Source of the DNA: Lentisphaerota bacterium
GTDB lineage: Bacteria > Verrucomicrobiota > Lentisphaeria > Oligosphaerales > JAFGRS01
Direction: 5' to 3'
DNA length: 6,129 bases
NCBI GenBank assembly: GCA_012514865.1
Contig: JAAYZO010000339.1
Location: 1 to 6,129, forward strand
Below are positions 1-5,519 of the stretch, piece after piece; positions within the stretch are counted from its first letter, which is position 1, and the number at the start of each line of letters is the position of its first letter. Made by a program: the position numbers and the translations under genes. The notes below the pieces were generated by a model. That model did no database searches, was not told the origin of the DNA, and was given only the letters and a program-made list of their open reading frames with translations.

Positions 1-1812
1 CCTCGGGGGGGCCCGCGAGGCGGCCGTCGAGCGGCGCGTAGGTCGGGTTGCCGACCACGACGAGGGTATCACCGCGGGCGGTGCGGTAGGACGAGCAGAC
101 CAGGTCCGTGGCGCCCTCGACGCGCCAGGGGTTGTCCGTGGCGTGGTAGGGCGTCCAGACGGCATCGGCGAGGCCGAGGTCGTCGCGGAGGGCCAGGAGT
201 TCGCGCAGCGGGTGGAAGCCCGGGTGCCCGACGGGCAGGACGTCATGGAGGAGGGCCAGCATGACGCTCTCGGCGGGGTTGTGGTGTTCGCCCTTTTCGC
301 GCAGTCCGAACAGCGCCGAGCGGTAGTACTGCTCGATGAAGAAGGCGGTCGGGCCGATCGGCCTCCGGCATCCTGGGCCTGGAAGGCGTCGAGGGTGAGT
401 TGCCGTATCGAGCTGCCGGTGTACTGCTCGCCATCGCAGAAGGCGCTGGTGAAGCCGGCCAGTGCCGGCGGGCAGCCGGACTTGTGGTGGGCGTAGATGG
501 CCGCCTCGCCGCGACGTGCGGCGATGGTCTCCCAGGCGCGCCGCCAGACCTCGCGCATGGACCACACCAGGAAGTCGCCATGGCGTGTGCCCTCGGCGTC
601 GGTCCAGCCGTGGTCATGGGTGGCATTGGCGCAGGTGGTGATCACGTAGGAGGTATCGACGTAGAAGCCATCGACGCCGTAGCGCTCCATGGCTGCCTCG
701 AGGTCGGCGATTTTCCAGTCGACCCAGGCGGCGCTGCCCGGGCAGCAGTAGAGCCGTCGGGCCTTCGAGCCTGGCCCGACCGGCTGGGCATGGCGCCGGC
801 CGGCGAGCGTATGCAGGCACCAGTCTTCGGCGACCTCGACATCGCCCTCTTCGACATGGGCGTAGGTGGTGTAGGCCAGGACGCGTCGGCCGGCGGCGTG
901 GAGCCGCTCGACATCAGCACGGCGGGCGGCGTCGCCGGCCGGGTCGTTGGTCGAGAAGGTGGCATAGTGATCCGAGAGGCCGGACCAGATGAGGGCGTTC
1001 GGCGCCAGGTGCAGGAGGTCCTCGGCCGTGGCGCTGATGGAATAGAGCTGCCAATGCCGCGGCTCGGGCGTTATGACCGGGGTGGCGATGAAGCCGAAGC
1101 GCCAGGTGGTCGGCGCGGTCAGAGTCGTCTCGGCGCGGATCACCGCCAGGCGTACGAGGCCCTCGCCCCCGGTGCCGCGGGCGAGGGTCAGCCAGGCGCC
1201 CGGGCCGTGCCAGTCGCGGAAGCTGGCGACATAGACCCCCAGGCCGCCGTCTTCGGCGCCGGCCCAGAGGCCCGGCGCGGGCGTGGTCACTTCCGCCGAG
1301 GCGGGGAAGGCGCCGGCGCGGGTCGGCCCCCAGGCCGGGACCTGATAGAGCCGTGCCGCAGCCGGGGTGAAACCGAGGTCGAGCGTCAGGCTGGAGAGGG
1401 TGGTCGGCGCCGCCGGGGACAGGGTGAGGTCGAGGGTGATGAAGCCGTCGTAGTCGACCGCGTAGGAGGTCTGGATCGTCCACGGGCCATGCTGCCAGCG
1501 GCGTTCGGCGGCGGCGGCGCCGGGGCTGCGGAGGGTCCATGTCAGCGCCGGCGGCATGAGGGCCTGGCCGTCGAGCCGGACCGCGGCGTTGTCGAGGACC
1601 TCGCGGCTGCCGACGCGGGGCAGGGGGATGATGCCGCTGAGGTCACAGCGCCGGTCGCGTGCGGCGATGGTACTGCCGTCGATGGCGAGGGGTGCAAACG
1701 GCGGCGCCACGCGTTCGCGGGCCCGCGGCTGCAGGGGCGCGGTCTCGGGTGCGGGTGTCGCGGCGAGGGCGGCGCCCAGGCAGAGCAGCGAAGCGAAGAG
1801 GCGTCTGGTCAT
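1..1812 (-). CDS. Secreted glycoside-hydrolase-like protein, 3' end outside the window, one frameshift
   Basis: The frame is open from ATG 1812 to the left edge, about 600 codons, with no stop inside the window. The start is favoured by AGGA 8 nt upstream; an in-frame ATG at 1830 would add MLRTTA. A signal peptide is visible: TRR, then LFASLLCLGAALA, with probable AxA cleavage near residue 17. Residues about 40-260 look like a beta-sandwich module (YAVDYDGFITLDLTLSP, then FGFIATPV), recalling the N-terminal module of GH123/DUF6067-type proteins. Residues about 270-480 look like a (beta/alpha)-barrel, with YGVDGFYVDTSY (D381, D386) and CDGEQY (E462) as possible acidic active-site strands. From residue about 481 the meaningful frame shifts: protein-like sequence resumes as IGPTAFFIEQYY and stays open to the edge. 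The substrate is unknown and the family assignment comes from memory of motifs, so it is tentative. That the gene is real is well supported. The gene is divergent from the D-amino-acid operon. Confidence 0.8.
   Translation of the reverse strand, partial: MTRRLFASLLCLGAALAATPAPETAPLQPRARERVAPPFAPLAIDGSTIAARDRRCDLSGIIPLPRVGSREVLDNAAVRLDGQALMPPALTWTLRSPGAAAAERRWQHGPWTIQTSYAVDYDGFITLDLTLSPAAPTTLSSLTLDLGFTPAAARLYQVPAWGPTRAGAFPASAEVTTPAPGLWAGAEDGGLGVYVASFRDWHGPGAWLTLARGTGGEGLVRLAVIRAETTLTAPTTWRFGFIATPVITPEPRHWQLYSISATAEDLLHLAPNALIWSGLSDHYATFSTNDPAGDAARRADVERLHAAGRRVLAYTTYAHVEEGDVEVAEDWCLHTLAGRRHAQPVGPGSKARRLYCCPGSAAWVDWKIADLEAAMERYGVDGFYVDTSYVITTCANATHDHGWTDAEGTRHGDFLVWSMREVWRRAWETIAARRGEAAIYAHHKSGCPPALAGFTSAFCDGEQYTGSSIRQLTLDAFQAQDAGGRSARPPSSSSSTTARRCSDCAKRANTTTPPRASCWPSSMTSCPSGTRASTRCANSWPSATTSASPMPSGRPTTPRTTPGASRAPRTWSARPTAPPAVIPSSWSATRPTRRSTAASRAPPR
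358..378 (-). other. Frameshift site in the glycoside-hydrolase-like gene
   Basis: Upstream of this site the minus-strand frame reads LTLDAFQAQD. Continuing in that frame gives a low-complexity Ser/Thr/Arg/Pro stretch unlike a folded protein. One frame over, from position 358, the text is IGPTAFFIEQYYRSALFGL followed by more than 100 well-formed residues with G/C-rich third positions. The shift matches loss of a single base. One extra G in the GCCGGAGG run near 362-368 would restore DAGRPIGPT. I see no slippery heptamer plus pseudoknot that would make programmed frameshifting likely. A real mutation and an assembly or sequencing error cannot be told apart here. Confidence 0.75.
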
Positions 1813-2047
1813 GGCCGTCGTCCTGAGCATGGTCGTGGCATTCGGTTCGTAGAGGCATGAGCGTTGTCGCGCGGCCGACGTGAGCGTACATCGTCGGGGC
1901 GCACATGCAAACCGGCGCCGCGGCGGCTATGGTGAGGGTGTTCCGCGGTGCCGTGCGCCGCGGTGAGCTGTGCCGGCCGGCCTCACAGCGGGCGTGGCCG
2001 GCTGGCAATGCACGACTCCGTACATCCCGACAGGAGGGCGAACTGGC
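1813..2047. other. Divergent intergenic region with small repeats
   Basis: This 235-base spacer separates the leftward glycosidase-like gene from the rightward D-amino-acid operon, so promoters for both should lie here. I see no convincing -35/-10 pair. It contains an inverted repeat CCGACG (1875-1880) / CGTCGG (1892-1897) with an 11-base spacer. It also has a direct repeat CCGCGGTG at 1943-1950 and 1958-1965 (15-base period), and a dyad CTGTG (1968-1972) / CACAG (1984-1988) around a self-complementary CCGGCCGG. These could be operator sites or leader hairpins, but short repeats arise easily at this GC content. Confidence 0.4.
2032..2037 (+). promoter_or_regulatory. Shine-Dalgarno site that sets the ridA start
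   Basis: AGGAGG lies 10 nt before ATG 2048. It fixes the RidA start there rather than at the in-frame ATG 1970, which would add 26 residues unlike any RidA N-terminus. Confidence 0.85.
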
Positions 2048-2446
2048 ATGGACAAGCAGGCAATCTGGCCGAAGAACGGCCCGCCGACGAAGGGCCCCTA
2101 CTCACCCGCCGTGGTCTACGGCGACCTGGTCTTCGTCTCCGGGCAGGGCCCCGTCGACGCCGCCACCGGCGCCATGCTCACCGGCGACGTCGTCGACGAA
2201 TTCCGGCGGGCCATGATCAACGTCGAGACCATCCTGGCCGGCGCCGGCAGCTCGCTGGGGCAGGTCCTGAAGGTGACTCTCTACCTCCGCGACATGGCCG
2301 ACTTCGCGCGCGTTAATGAGGTCTACAAGGAGTACTTCGGGCCGGTGTATCCGGCGCGCACGACCCTCCAGGCCGGCCGGCTGCCGTTTGACATCAAGGT
2401 CGAGATCGACGTCATTGCCAGCCGCAGCGCGGGGTCTGCCGTGTGA
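2048..2446 (+). CDS. RidA-family (YjgF/YER057c/UK114) enamine/imine deaminase
   Basis: The protein is 132 residues, the usual size for this single-domain trimeric cytosolic family. It shows GPYSPAVVYGDLVFVSGQGPVD near residues 16-37 and the C-terminal signature YPARTTLQAGRLPFDIKVEID at 101-121. R104 matches the arginine (R105 in E. coli RidA) that binds the substrate carboxylate, and E119 matches E120, so the catalytic pocket appears intact. RidA hydrolyses reactive 2-aminoacrylate-type enamines/imines made by PLP-dependent dehydratases, giving 2-oxo acids and ammonia. It is first in the operon, and its stop overlaps the next start by 4 bases (GTGA, 2443-2446). In this context it probably clears the imine made by the PLP enzyme at 4026-5120. 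I leave the symbol blank because Rid subfamilies cannot be separated by eye. Confidence 0.95.
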   Translation: MDKQAIWPKNGPPTKGPYSPAVVYGDLVFVSGQGPVDAATGAMLTGDVVDEFRRAMINVETILAGAGSSLGQVLKVTLYLRDMADFARVNEVYKEYFGPVYPARTTLQAGRLPFDIKVEIDVIASRSAGSAV

Positions 2447-4029
2447 GCTTCGATCTGGTCATCGCCGGCGGCGTGCTGGCCGACGGCCTGGGCGCGGCGC
2501 TGCAGCCGGCCGACGTCGGCATCACGGCCGGCCGCATCGCCGCGGTCGGCCCGGCGCTGGCCGGGTCGGCACGGCGTGTGCTGCGCGCCGAGGGCTGTCT
2601 GGTCTGCCCGGGCTTCATCGACATGCACAGCCATGCCGACCTCGATCTGCTCTGCGGTCGCGGCGCCGAGACGCGCCTGCTGCAGGGCATCACCACCGAG
2701 GTCGTCGGCAACTGCGGCTTCTCGTTCTACCCGGTCGCGCCGGAACGCTCCCAGGCGGCCTACGACTTCCTGGCGATGCTCTTCGACGACGCCCGGCCTG
2801 AGCACCTCTGCGCGGATCTGGACGAGTACATCCGGCGGGTCGGCCGGCCGAGCACCAACGTCGTCTCGCTCGTCGGGCATAACCTCCTGCGCCTCTACGC
2901 CAACGGCTGCGAGCGCCGGCTCGGGGCGGGCGTCCAGGCGGCCATGGAGGCGCTCCTGGCACGGCAGCTCGACGCCGGCGCGGCGGGTCTGTCGACCGGC
3001 CTGCTGTACGCCCCGGCCTGCTTCGCGGACCGTGATGAACTGACGGCCCTGGCGCGGGTAGTGCGCTCGCGCCGGCGTCTGCTGTGCTGTCACATCCGTG
3101 ACGAGGGCGACGGCCTGGCGGCGTCGATCGAGGAGGTCCTCGCGGTGCAGGCCGCCAGCGGCGTCGCCCTGCAGGTCTCGCATCTGAAGGCCTCCGGGCG
3201 GCGCAACTGGGGGCGTGTGCCGGGAGTTCTGGCCCGCCTCGAGGCGGCGGTGGCGGCCGGCGCGGACGTGCGTTACGACGCCTACCCGTTCACCTTCGGC
3301 TGTTCGACGATCATCACCCTCCTGCCGACGGCGATGCTGGATGTCCCGACGGAACGCCTGATGGCGCGTCTGCGGGAGCCCTCCGAGCGCGCCGCGGTGG
3401 CGGCGGCCCTGGCGCGGCCCGAGTGCCTCCTGGCCAGCGTCGGCGCCGAGCGCATCGTCATCGCCGGCTCGGTCTCCGAGGCGATGCGGCGGTGGGTCGG
3501 GAGGACCCTGGCTGAGGTGGCCGCCGCGATGGGCTGCAGCGTCGTCGAGGCCCTGATCGAGATCGTCCTCGCCGACCGCGGCCGCACCAGCATCTTCCTC
3601 CTGCAGATGGACGAGGACGACGTGCGTCGGACGGCGACGCATCCCCTGGGGCTGCTCGGCAGCGACGGCATCCCGGTCCAGCACGGCGTGGCCCATCCGC
3701 GGTTGCGCTCAGCCTTCCTGCAGATGCTCTGCCGGTATGTCCGTCAGGAGGGCCTCCTCGATTTGCCGAGTGCGGTCGAGCGGCTTACGGCTCATCCGGC
3801 GGCGCGTCTCGGCCTGGCCGAGCGTGGCGGCCTGCGTCCGGGGTGCCATGCCGACGTCGTCGTGGCCGATCTGGAGAAGCTCGACCCCGCGGCCGATCCG
3901 TTCCGGGCGTCGTCGTGGCGCGGCGTCGATGCCGTCGTGCTCAATGGCACGGTCGTCGTCGAGCACGGCGCCCTCAACGGCGAGCGCGCCGGAGTCTTTG
4001 TGAAGTATCCGAGAGGAGGGCAGCCGTGA
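2443..4029 (+). CDS. N-acyl-D-amino-acid deacylase (D-aminoacylase family, amidohydrolase superfamily)
   Basis: This 528-residue zinc-dependent amidohydrolase is predicted to hydrolyse N-acyl-D-amino acids to a free D-amino acid plus a carboxylate. Metal-site motifs are in order: GFIDMHSHAD (H62, H64), GNCGFS (C91), CCHIRDEG (H217), QVSHLKASG (H247) and LLGSDG (D408), followed by HPR at 418-420. They correspond to the H67/H69, C96, H220, H250 and D366 set of the Alcaligenes D-aminoacylase. The N-terminal ~55 and C-terminal ~80 residues form the usual composite beta domain (RPGCHADVVVADLEKL, then VVLNGTVVVEHGA). Other family hallmarks are AGLSTGLLYAP and the YDAYPF / GCSTI region. There is no signal peptide, so it is cytoplasmic. 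The GTG start at 2443 overlaps the ridA stop and has only a weak GGGG upstream (2431-2434), suggesting translational coupling. Acyl and side-chain specificity cannot be read from the sequence. Confidence 0.94.
   Translation: MSFDLVIAGGVLADGLGAALQPADVGITAGRIAAVGPALAGSARRVLRAEGCLVCPGFIDMHSHADLDLLCGRGAETRLLQGITTEVVGNCGFSFYPVAPERSQAAYDFLAMLFDDARPEHLCADLDEYIRRVGRPSTNVVSLVGHNLLRLYANGCERRLGAGVQAAMEALLARQLDAGAAGLSTGLLYAPACFADRDELTALARVVRSRRRLLCCHIRDEGDGLAASIEEVLAVQAASGVALQVSHLKASGRRNWGRVPGVLARLEAAVAAGADVRYDAYPFTFGCSTIITLLPTAMLDVPTERLMARLREPSERAAVAAALARPECLLASVGAERIVIAGSVSEAMRRWVGRTLAEVAAAMGCSVVEALIEIVLADRGRTSIFLLQMDEDDVRRTATHPLGLLGSDGIPVQHGVAHPRLRSAFLQMLCRYVRQEGLLDLPSAVERLTAHPAARLGLAERGGLRPGCHADVVVADLEKLDPAADPFRASSWRGVDAVVLNGTVVVEHGALNGERAGVFVKYPRGGQP
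4014..4019 (+). promoter_or_regulatory. Shine-Dalgarno site inside the deacylase gene, setting the GTG 4026 start
   Basis: AGGAGG lies 6 nt before GTG 4026, within the last codons of the deacylase gene. It supports GTG 4026 over the upstream in-frame ATG at 3843, which would place 61 extra Arg-rich residues over the deacylase coding sequence. Confidence 0.85.
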
Positions 4030-5120
4030 CGACCCGCATTGCCGACCTGCCGACGCCCTGTGTGCTCATTTCGCGGCGGATCCTGGAGTCGAACCTCCAG
4101 GCCATGGCCGAGCGCTGCCGGAGTCTGGGCGTGCGTCTGCGTCCGCATATCAAGACGCACAACCTCCCCGAGATTGCGCAGCGCCAGCTCCACGCCGGGG
4201 CCGGCGGGGTGACCGTGGCGACGCCGCAGGAGGCCGCCCTGGCGGCGCGCCATGGCGTCCGCGACATCTTCGTGGCCCGCGAGGTGGCCGACCGGGTCGA
4301 CCTCTGTGCTCTCCTCGACGTGGCCCGCAGTGTGCACCTGATCACGGCGGTCGACAGCGTCGCCGGCGCCGAGGCCCTCGCCGAGGTCGCCGCGGCCCGC
4401 GAGATGCCGATGGCGGTGCGCCTCGAGGTCGACACCGGCGGCCAGCGCTGCGGCGTCGCCACCCTGGAGGCGCTGACCGCCCTGGCGCGGCGGGTGCTCG
4501 CCCTGCCGGCGCTGCGTCTGGAGGGCATTTTCACGCACGAGGGCCACGTCTACGGCGCCGCCGATCACCAGGACCTCATCCGGCAGGCCACTGCCGCGGT
4601 GCAGGCCCTGGGGGCGATGGGCGCGGGTCTGCGCGCCGCCGGCGTGCCCTGCGGTGAGGTCAGCGTCGGCTCGTCCCCCTCGGCGAAGACCGCTACGGAC
4701 TTCCGGGGCGTGACCGAGGTCCGGCCGGGCAACTACGTCTTCAACGACGGGATGCAGGTGGCCAATGGCACGGCCCGGATCGAGGACTGCGCCCTGAGCG
4801 TGGTCGCGACGGTCATCAGCCGCCCAGCGCCCGACCGCGCGGTCCTCAATGTCGGCAGCAAGCTCCTCGGCAGCGACCGCGGCAAGAACGCCTCGGACAC
4901 GGGCGGCTATGGGCTGGTCCTCGAGCCCGAGCGGCAGGTGCTGACGCGCCTGTATGAAGAGCACGGCGTCATCGACGCGGCCACGGGCCTGCGTGTCGGC
5001 CAGCGTGTGCGGCTGCTGCCGACGCACGCCTGCATCGTCGCCAACCTGGCCCGGACCGTGGCCCTCGTCGACGACCGGGGCGGCGTGGTCGAGGTCTGGA
5101 GCAACCGCCGCTACGCCTAG
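4026..5120 (+). CDS. D-threonine aldolase / D-serine dehydratase-like PLP enzyme (fold type III)
   Basis: The protein is 364 residues, typical of this family. The N-terminal alanine-racemase-like barrel opens with LPTPCVLISRRILESNLQ and carries the PLP-lysine motif RPHIKTHNLPEIA (K43). Also visible are VEVA-type family text in the form RLEVDTGGQRCGV, the phosphate-loop-like GSSPSAKT, and TEVRPGNYVFNDG. The C-terminal beta domain has LLPTHACIVANL, whose H334 and C336 match the His/Cys metal ligands of eukaryotic D-serine dehydratase-like enzymes. Known members either cleave D-threonine-type 3-hydroxy amino acids to glycine plus aldehyde or dehydrate D-serine to pyruvate and ammonia; which applies is not decidable by eye. 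The start overlaps the deacylase stop (GTGA, 4026-4029). The context points to processing of the D-amino acids the deacylase releases. A RidA in the same operon slightly favours a dehydratase that emits 2-aminoacrylate. Confidence 0.92.
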   Translation: MTTRIADLPTPCVLISRRILESNLQAMAERCRSLGVRLRPHIKTHNLPEIAQRQLHAGAGGVTVATPQEAALAARHGVRDIFVAREVADRVDLCALLDVARSVHLITAVDSVAGAEALAEVAAAREMPMAVRLEVDTGGQRCGVATLEALTALARRVLALPALRLEGIFTHEGHVYGAADHQDLIRQATAAVQALGAMGAGLRAAGVPCGEVSVGSSPSAKTATDFRGVTEVRPGNYVFNDGMQVANGTARIEDCALSVVATVISRPAPDRAVLNVGSKLLGSDRGKNASDTGGYGLVLEPERQVLTRLYEEHGVIDAATGLRVGQRVRLLPTHACIVANLARTVALVDDRGGVVEVWSNRRYA

Positions 5121-5175
5121 CCTGATCCATTCACGACGGGGCCTGGCGGCCGTCTTCGCGAATGGATCAGGCTTT
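5119..5175 (+). terminator. Hairpin overlapping the operon's last stop codon, probable terminator
   Basis: GCCTGATCCATTC (5120-5132) pairs perfectly with GAATGGATCAGGC (5160-5172). A5119 and T5173 extend the stem to 14 bp. Within the loop, GACGG (5135-5139) can pair with CCGTC (5150-5154). The right arm is followed by only TTT, so the U-tract is short. The stem begins inside the TAG stop. It fits termination or 3'-end protection of the operon mRNA. Confidence 0.7.
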
Positions 5176-5204
5176 GACGGCAGGGCCAGAAGGCTCCTGC
5201 CGTC
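5176..5204 (+). terminator. Second tandem hairpin
   Basis: GACGGCAGG-GCC (5176-5187) pairs with GGC (5192-5194) and CCTGCCGTC (5196-5204), leaving an AGAA loop and one bulged T (5195). This gives a 12-bp stem immediately after the first hairpin. There is no T-run after it, so it is not a canonical intrinsic terminator. It may reinforce the first hairpin, block 3' exonucleases, or act as a structured RNA element. The structure is certain as sequence; its role is inferred. Confidence 0.5.
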
Positions 5205-5339
5205 GGTTCGGTGCCGAAGACCCGTCACTGAAACAGGTTACGGGCAGACTCTCCCTTCCCCACCCCCTGAAATCCCTGGACGTGTCACTACATCCGTGCC
5301 GGATGAACGGCAAAAAGCACTGGCGGGAACGCCCGGGTC

Positions 5340-5366
5340 TTGCAGTGCCGTGGTGCCCTGTATAGT
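5340..5366 (+). promoter_or_regulatory. Candidate sigma-70-type promoter
   Basis: TTGCAG (5340-5345) and TATAGT (5361-5366) resemble -35 and -10 boxes. TATAGT differs from TATAAT at one position. The 15-base spacing is shorter than the ideal 17. It is oriented toward the gene at 5520 and would give a 5' leader of roughly 145 bases. This is the only TATAAT-like hexamer I noticed in a suitable place, but one good box in a spacer is modest evidence. Confidence 0.4.
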
Positions 5367-5452
5367 GTACTGCCGGGGGCTGTAGCACGGGGTCTCTTGG
5401 GCTCGGCCCGTACGGCAGCCTCGGACTCTGCCGCGGCGAAGCCCACCGCACG

Positions 5453-5506
5453 ATGACTCCCCCCATGAGTGACAACAGCTCGGCTCGATCCGGCGACGCG
5501 TTGTGA
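5453..5506 (+). other. Possible 17-codon leader ORF
   Basis: ATG 5453 opens MTPPMSDNSSARSGDAL and ends at TGA 5504-5506. An internal ATG at 5465 is an alternative start. The last stop base is the first base of the AAGGAGG site of the next gene, an arrangement that could couple its translation to the downstream start. No Shine-Dalgarno site precedes either ATG, and an ORF this short can easily occur by chance. Confidence 0.2.
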
Positions 5507-5512
5507 AGGAGG
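5506..5512 (+). promoter_or_regulatory. Shine-Dalgarno site choosing GTG 5520 over ATG 5529
   Basis: AAGGAGG is 7 nt before GTG 5520 but 16 nt before the in-frame ATG 5529. Spacing therefore favours the GTG start. Confidence 0.75.
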
Positions 5513-5519
5513 CCCGCCC

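Larger units (their letters stand above)
5205..5519 (+). other. Non-coding leader region upstream of the surface-protein gene
   Basis: About 315 bases separate the tandem hairpins from the next gene, and I see no convincing protein-coding sequence on either strand. The composition is less GC-extreme than the genes and includes a pyrimidine-rich stretch near 5250-5270 and an A-run at 5312-5316. Small dyads include TGCCG (5297-5301) / CGGCA (5308-5312), GGCG (5322-5325) / CGCC (5330-5333) with a GGAA loop, GCACT (5317-5321) / AGTGC (5344-5348), and CGGCAG (5413-5418) / CTGCCG (5428-5433). No known riboswitch consensus was recognised. Confidence 0.5.

Noticed and set aside
358..378. Programmed ribosomal frameshifting
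   Set aside because: No X-XXY-YYZ-type slippery heptamer or obvious downstream pseudoknot was seen. A one-base loss in a short G run explains the break more simply.
400..1860. A 486-codon plus-strand open frame
   Set aside because: It lies antisense to the glycosidase-like gene. Its translation is Gly/Ala/Arg-rich with no domain text, whereas the opposite strand encodes a signal peptide and ordered domains. Long antisense frames are expected at this GC content.
1864..1892. TTGTCG and TACATC with 17-base spacing as a promoter for the operon
   Set aside because: The -10 match is only about half of the consensus, and chance matches of this quality are common.
2323..3696. A 457-codon minus-strand open frame
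   Set aside because: It is antisense to the D-aminoacylase, whose metal-binding motifs are all in the plus frame; it has only low-complexity sequence.
5207..5218. TTCGG / CCGAA dyad as a third terminator hairpin
   Set aside because: The 5-bp stem has a 2-base loop, which is sterically poor, and no T-run follows.
3792..5228. A 478-codon minus-strand open frame
   Set aside because: It is antisense to the PLP enzyme and the end of the deacylase; composition-driven, with no recognisable domain.
5480..5495. GGCTCGATCC as the T-arm of a tRNA
   Set aside because: The flanking bases do not form a T stem, and no acceptor, D or anticodon arms are found around it.
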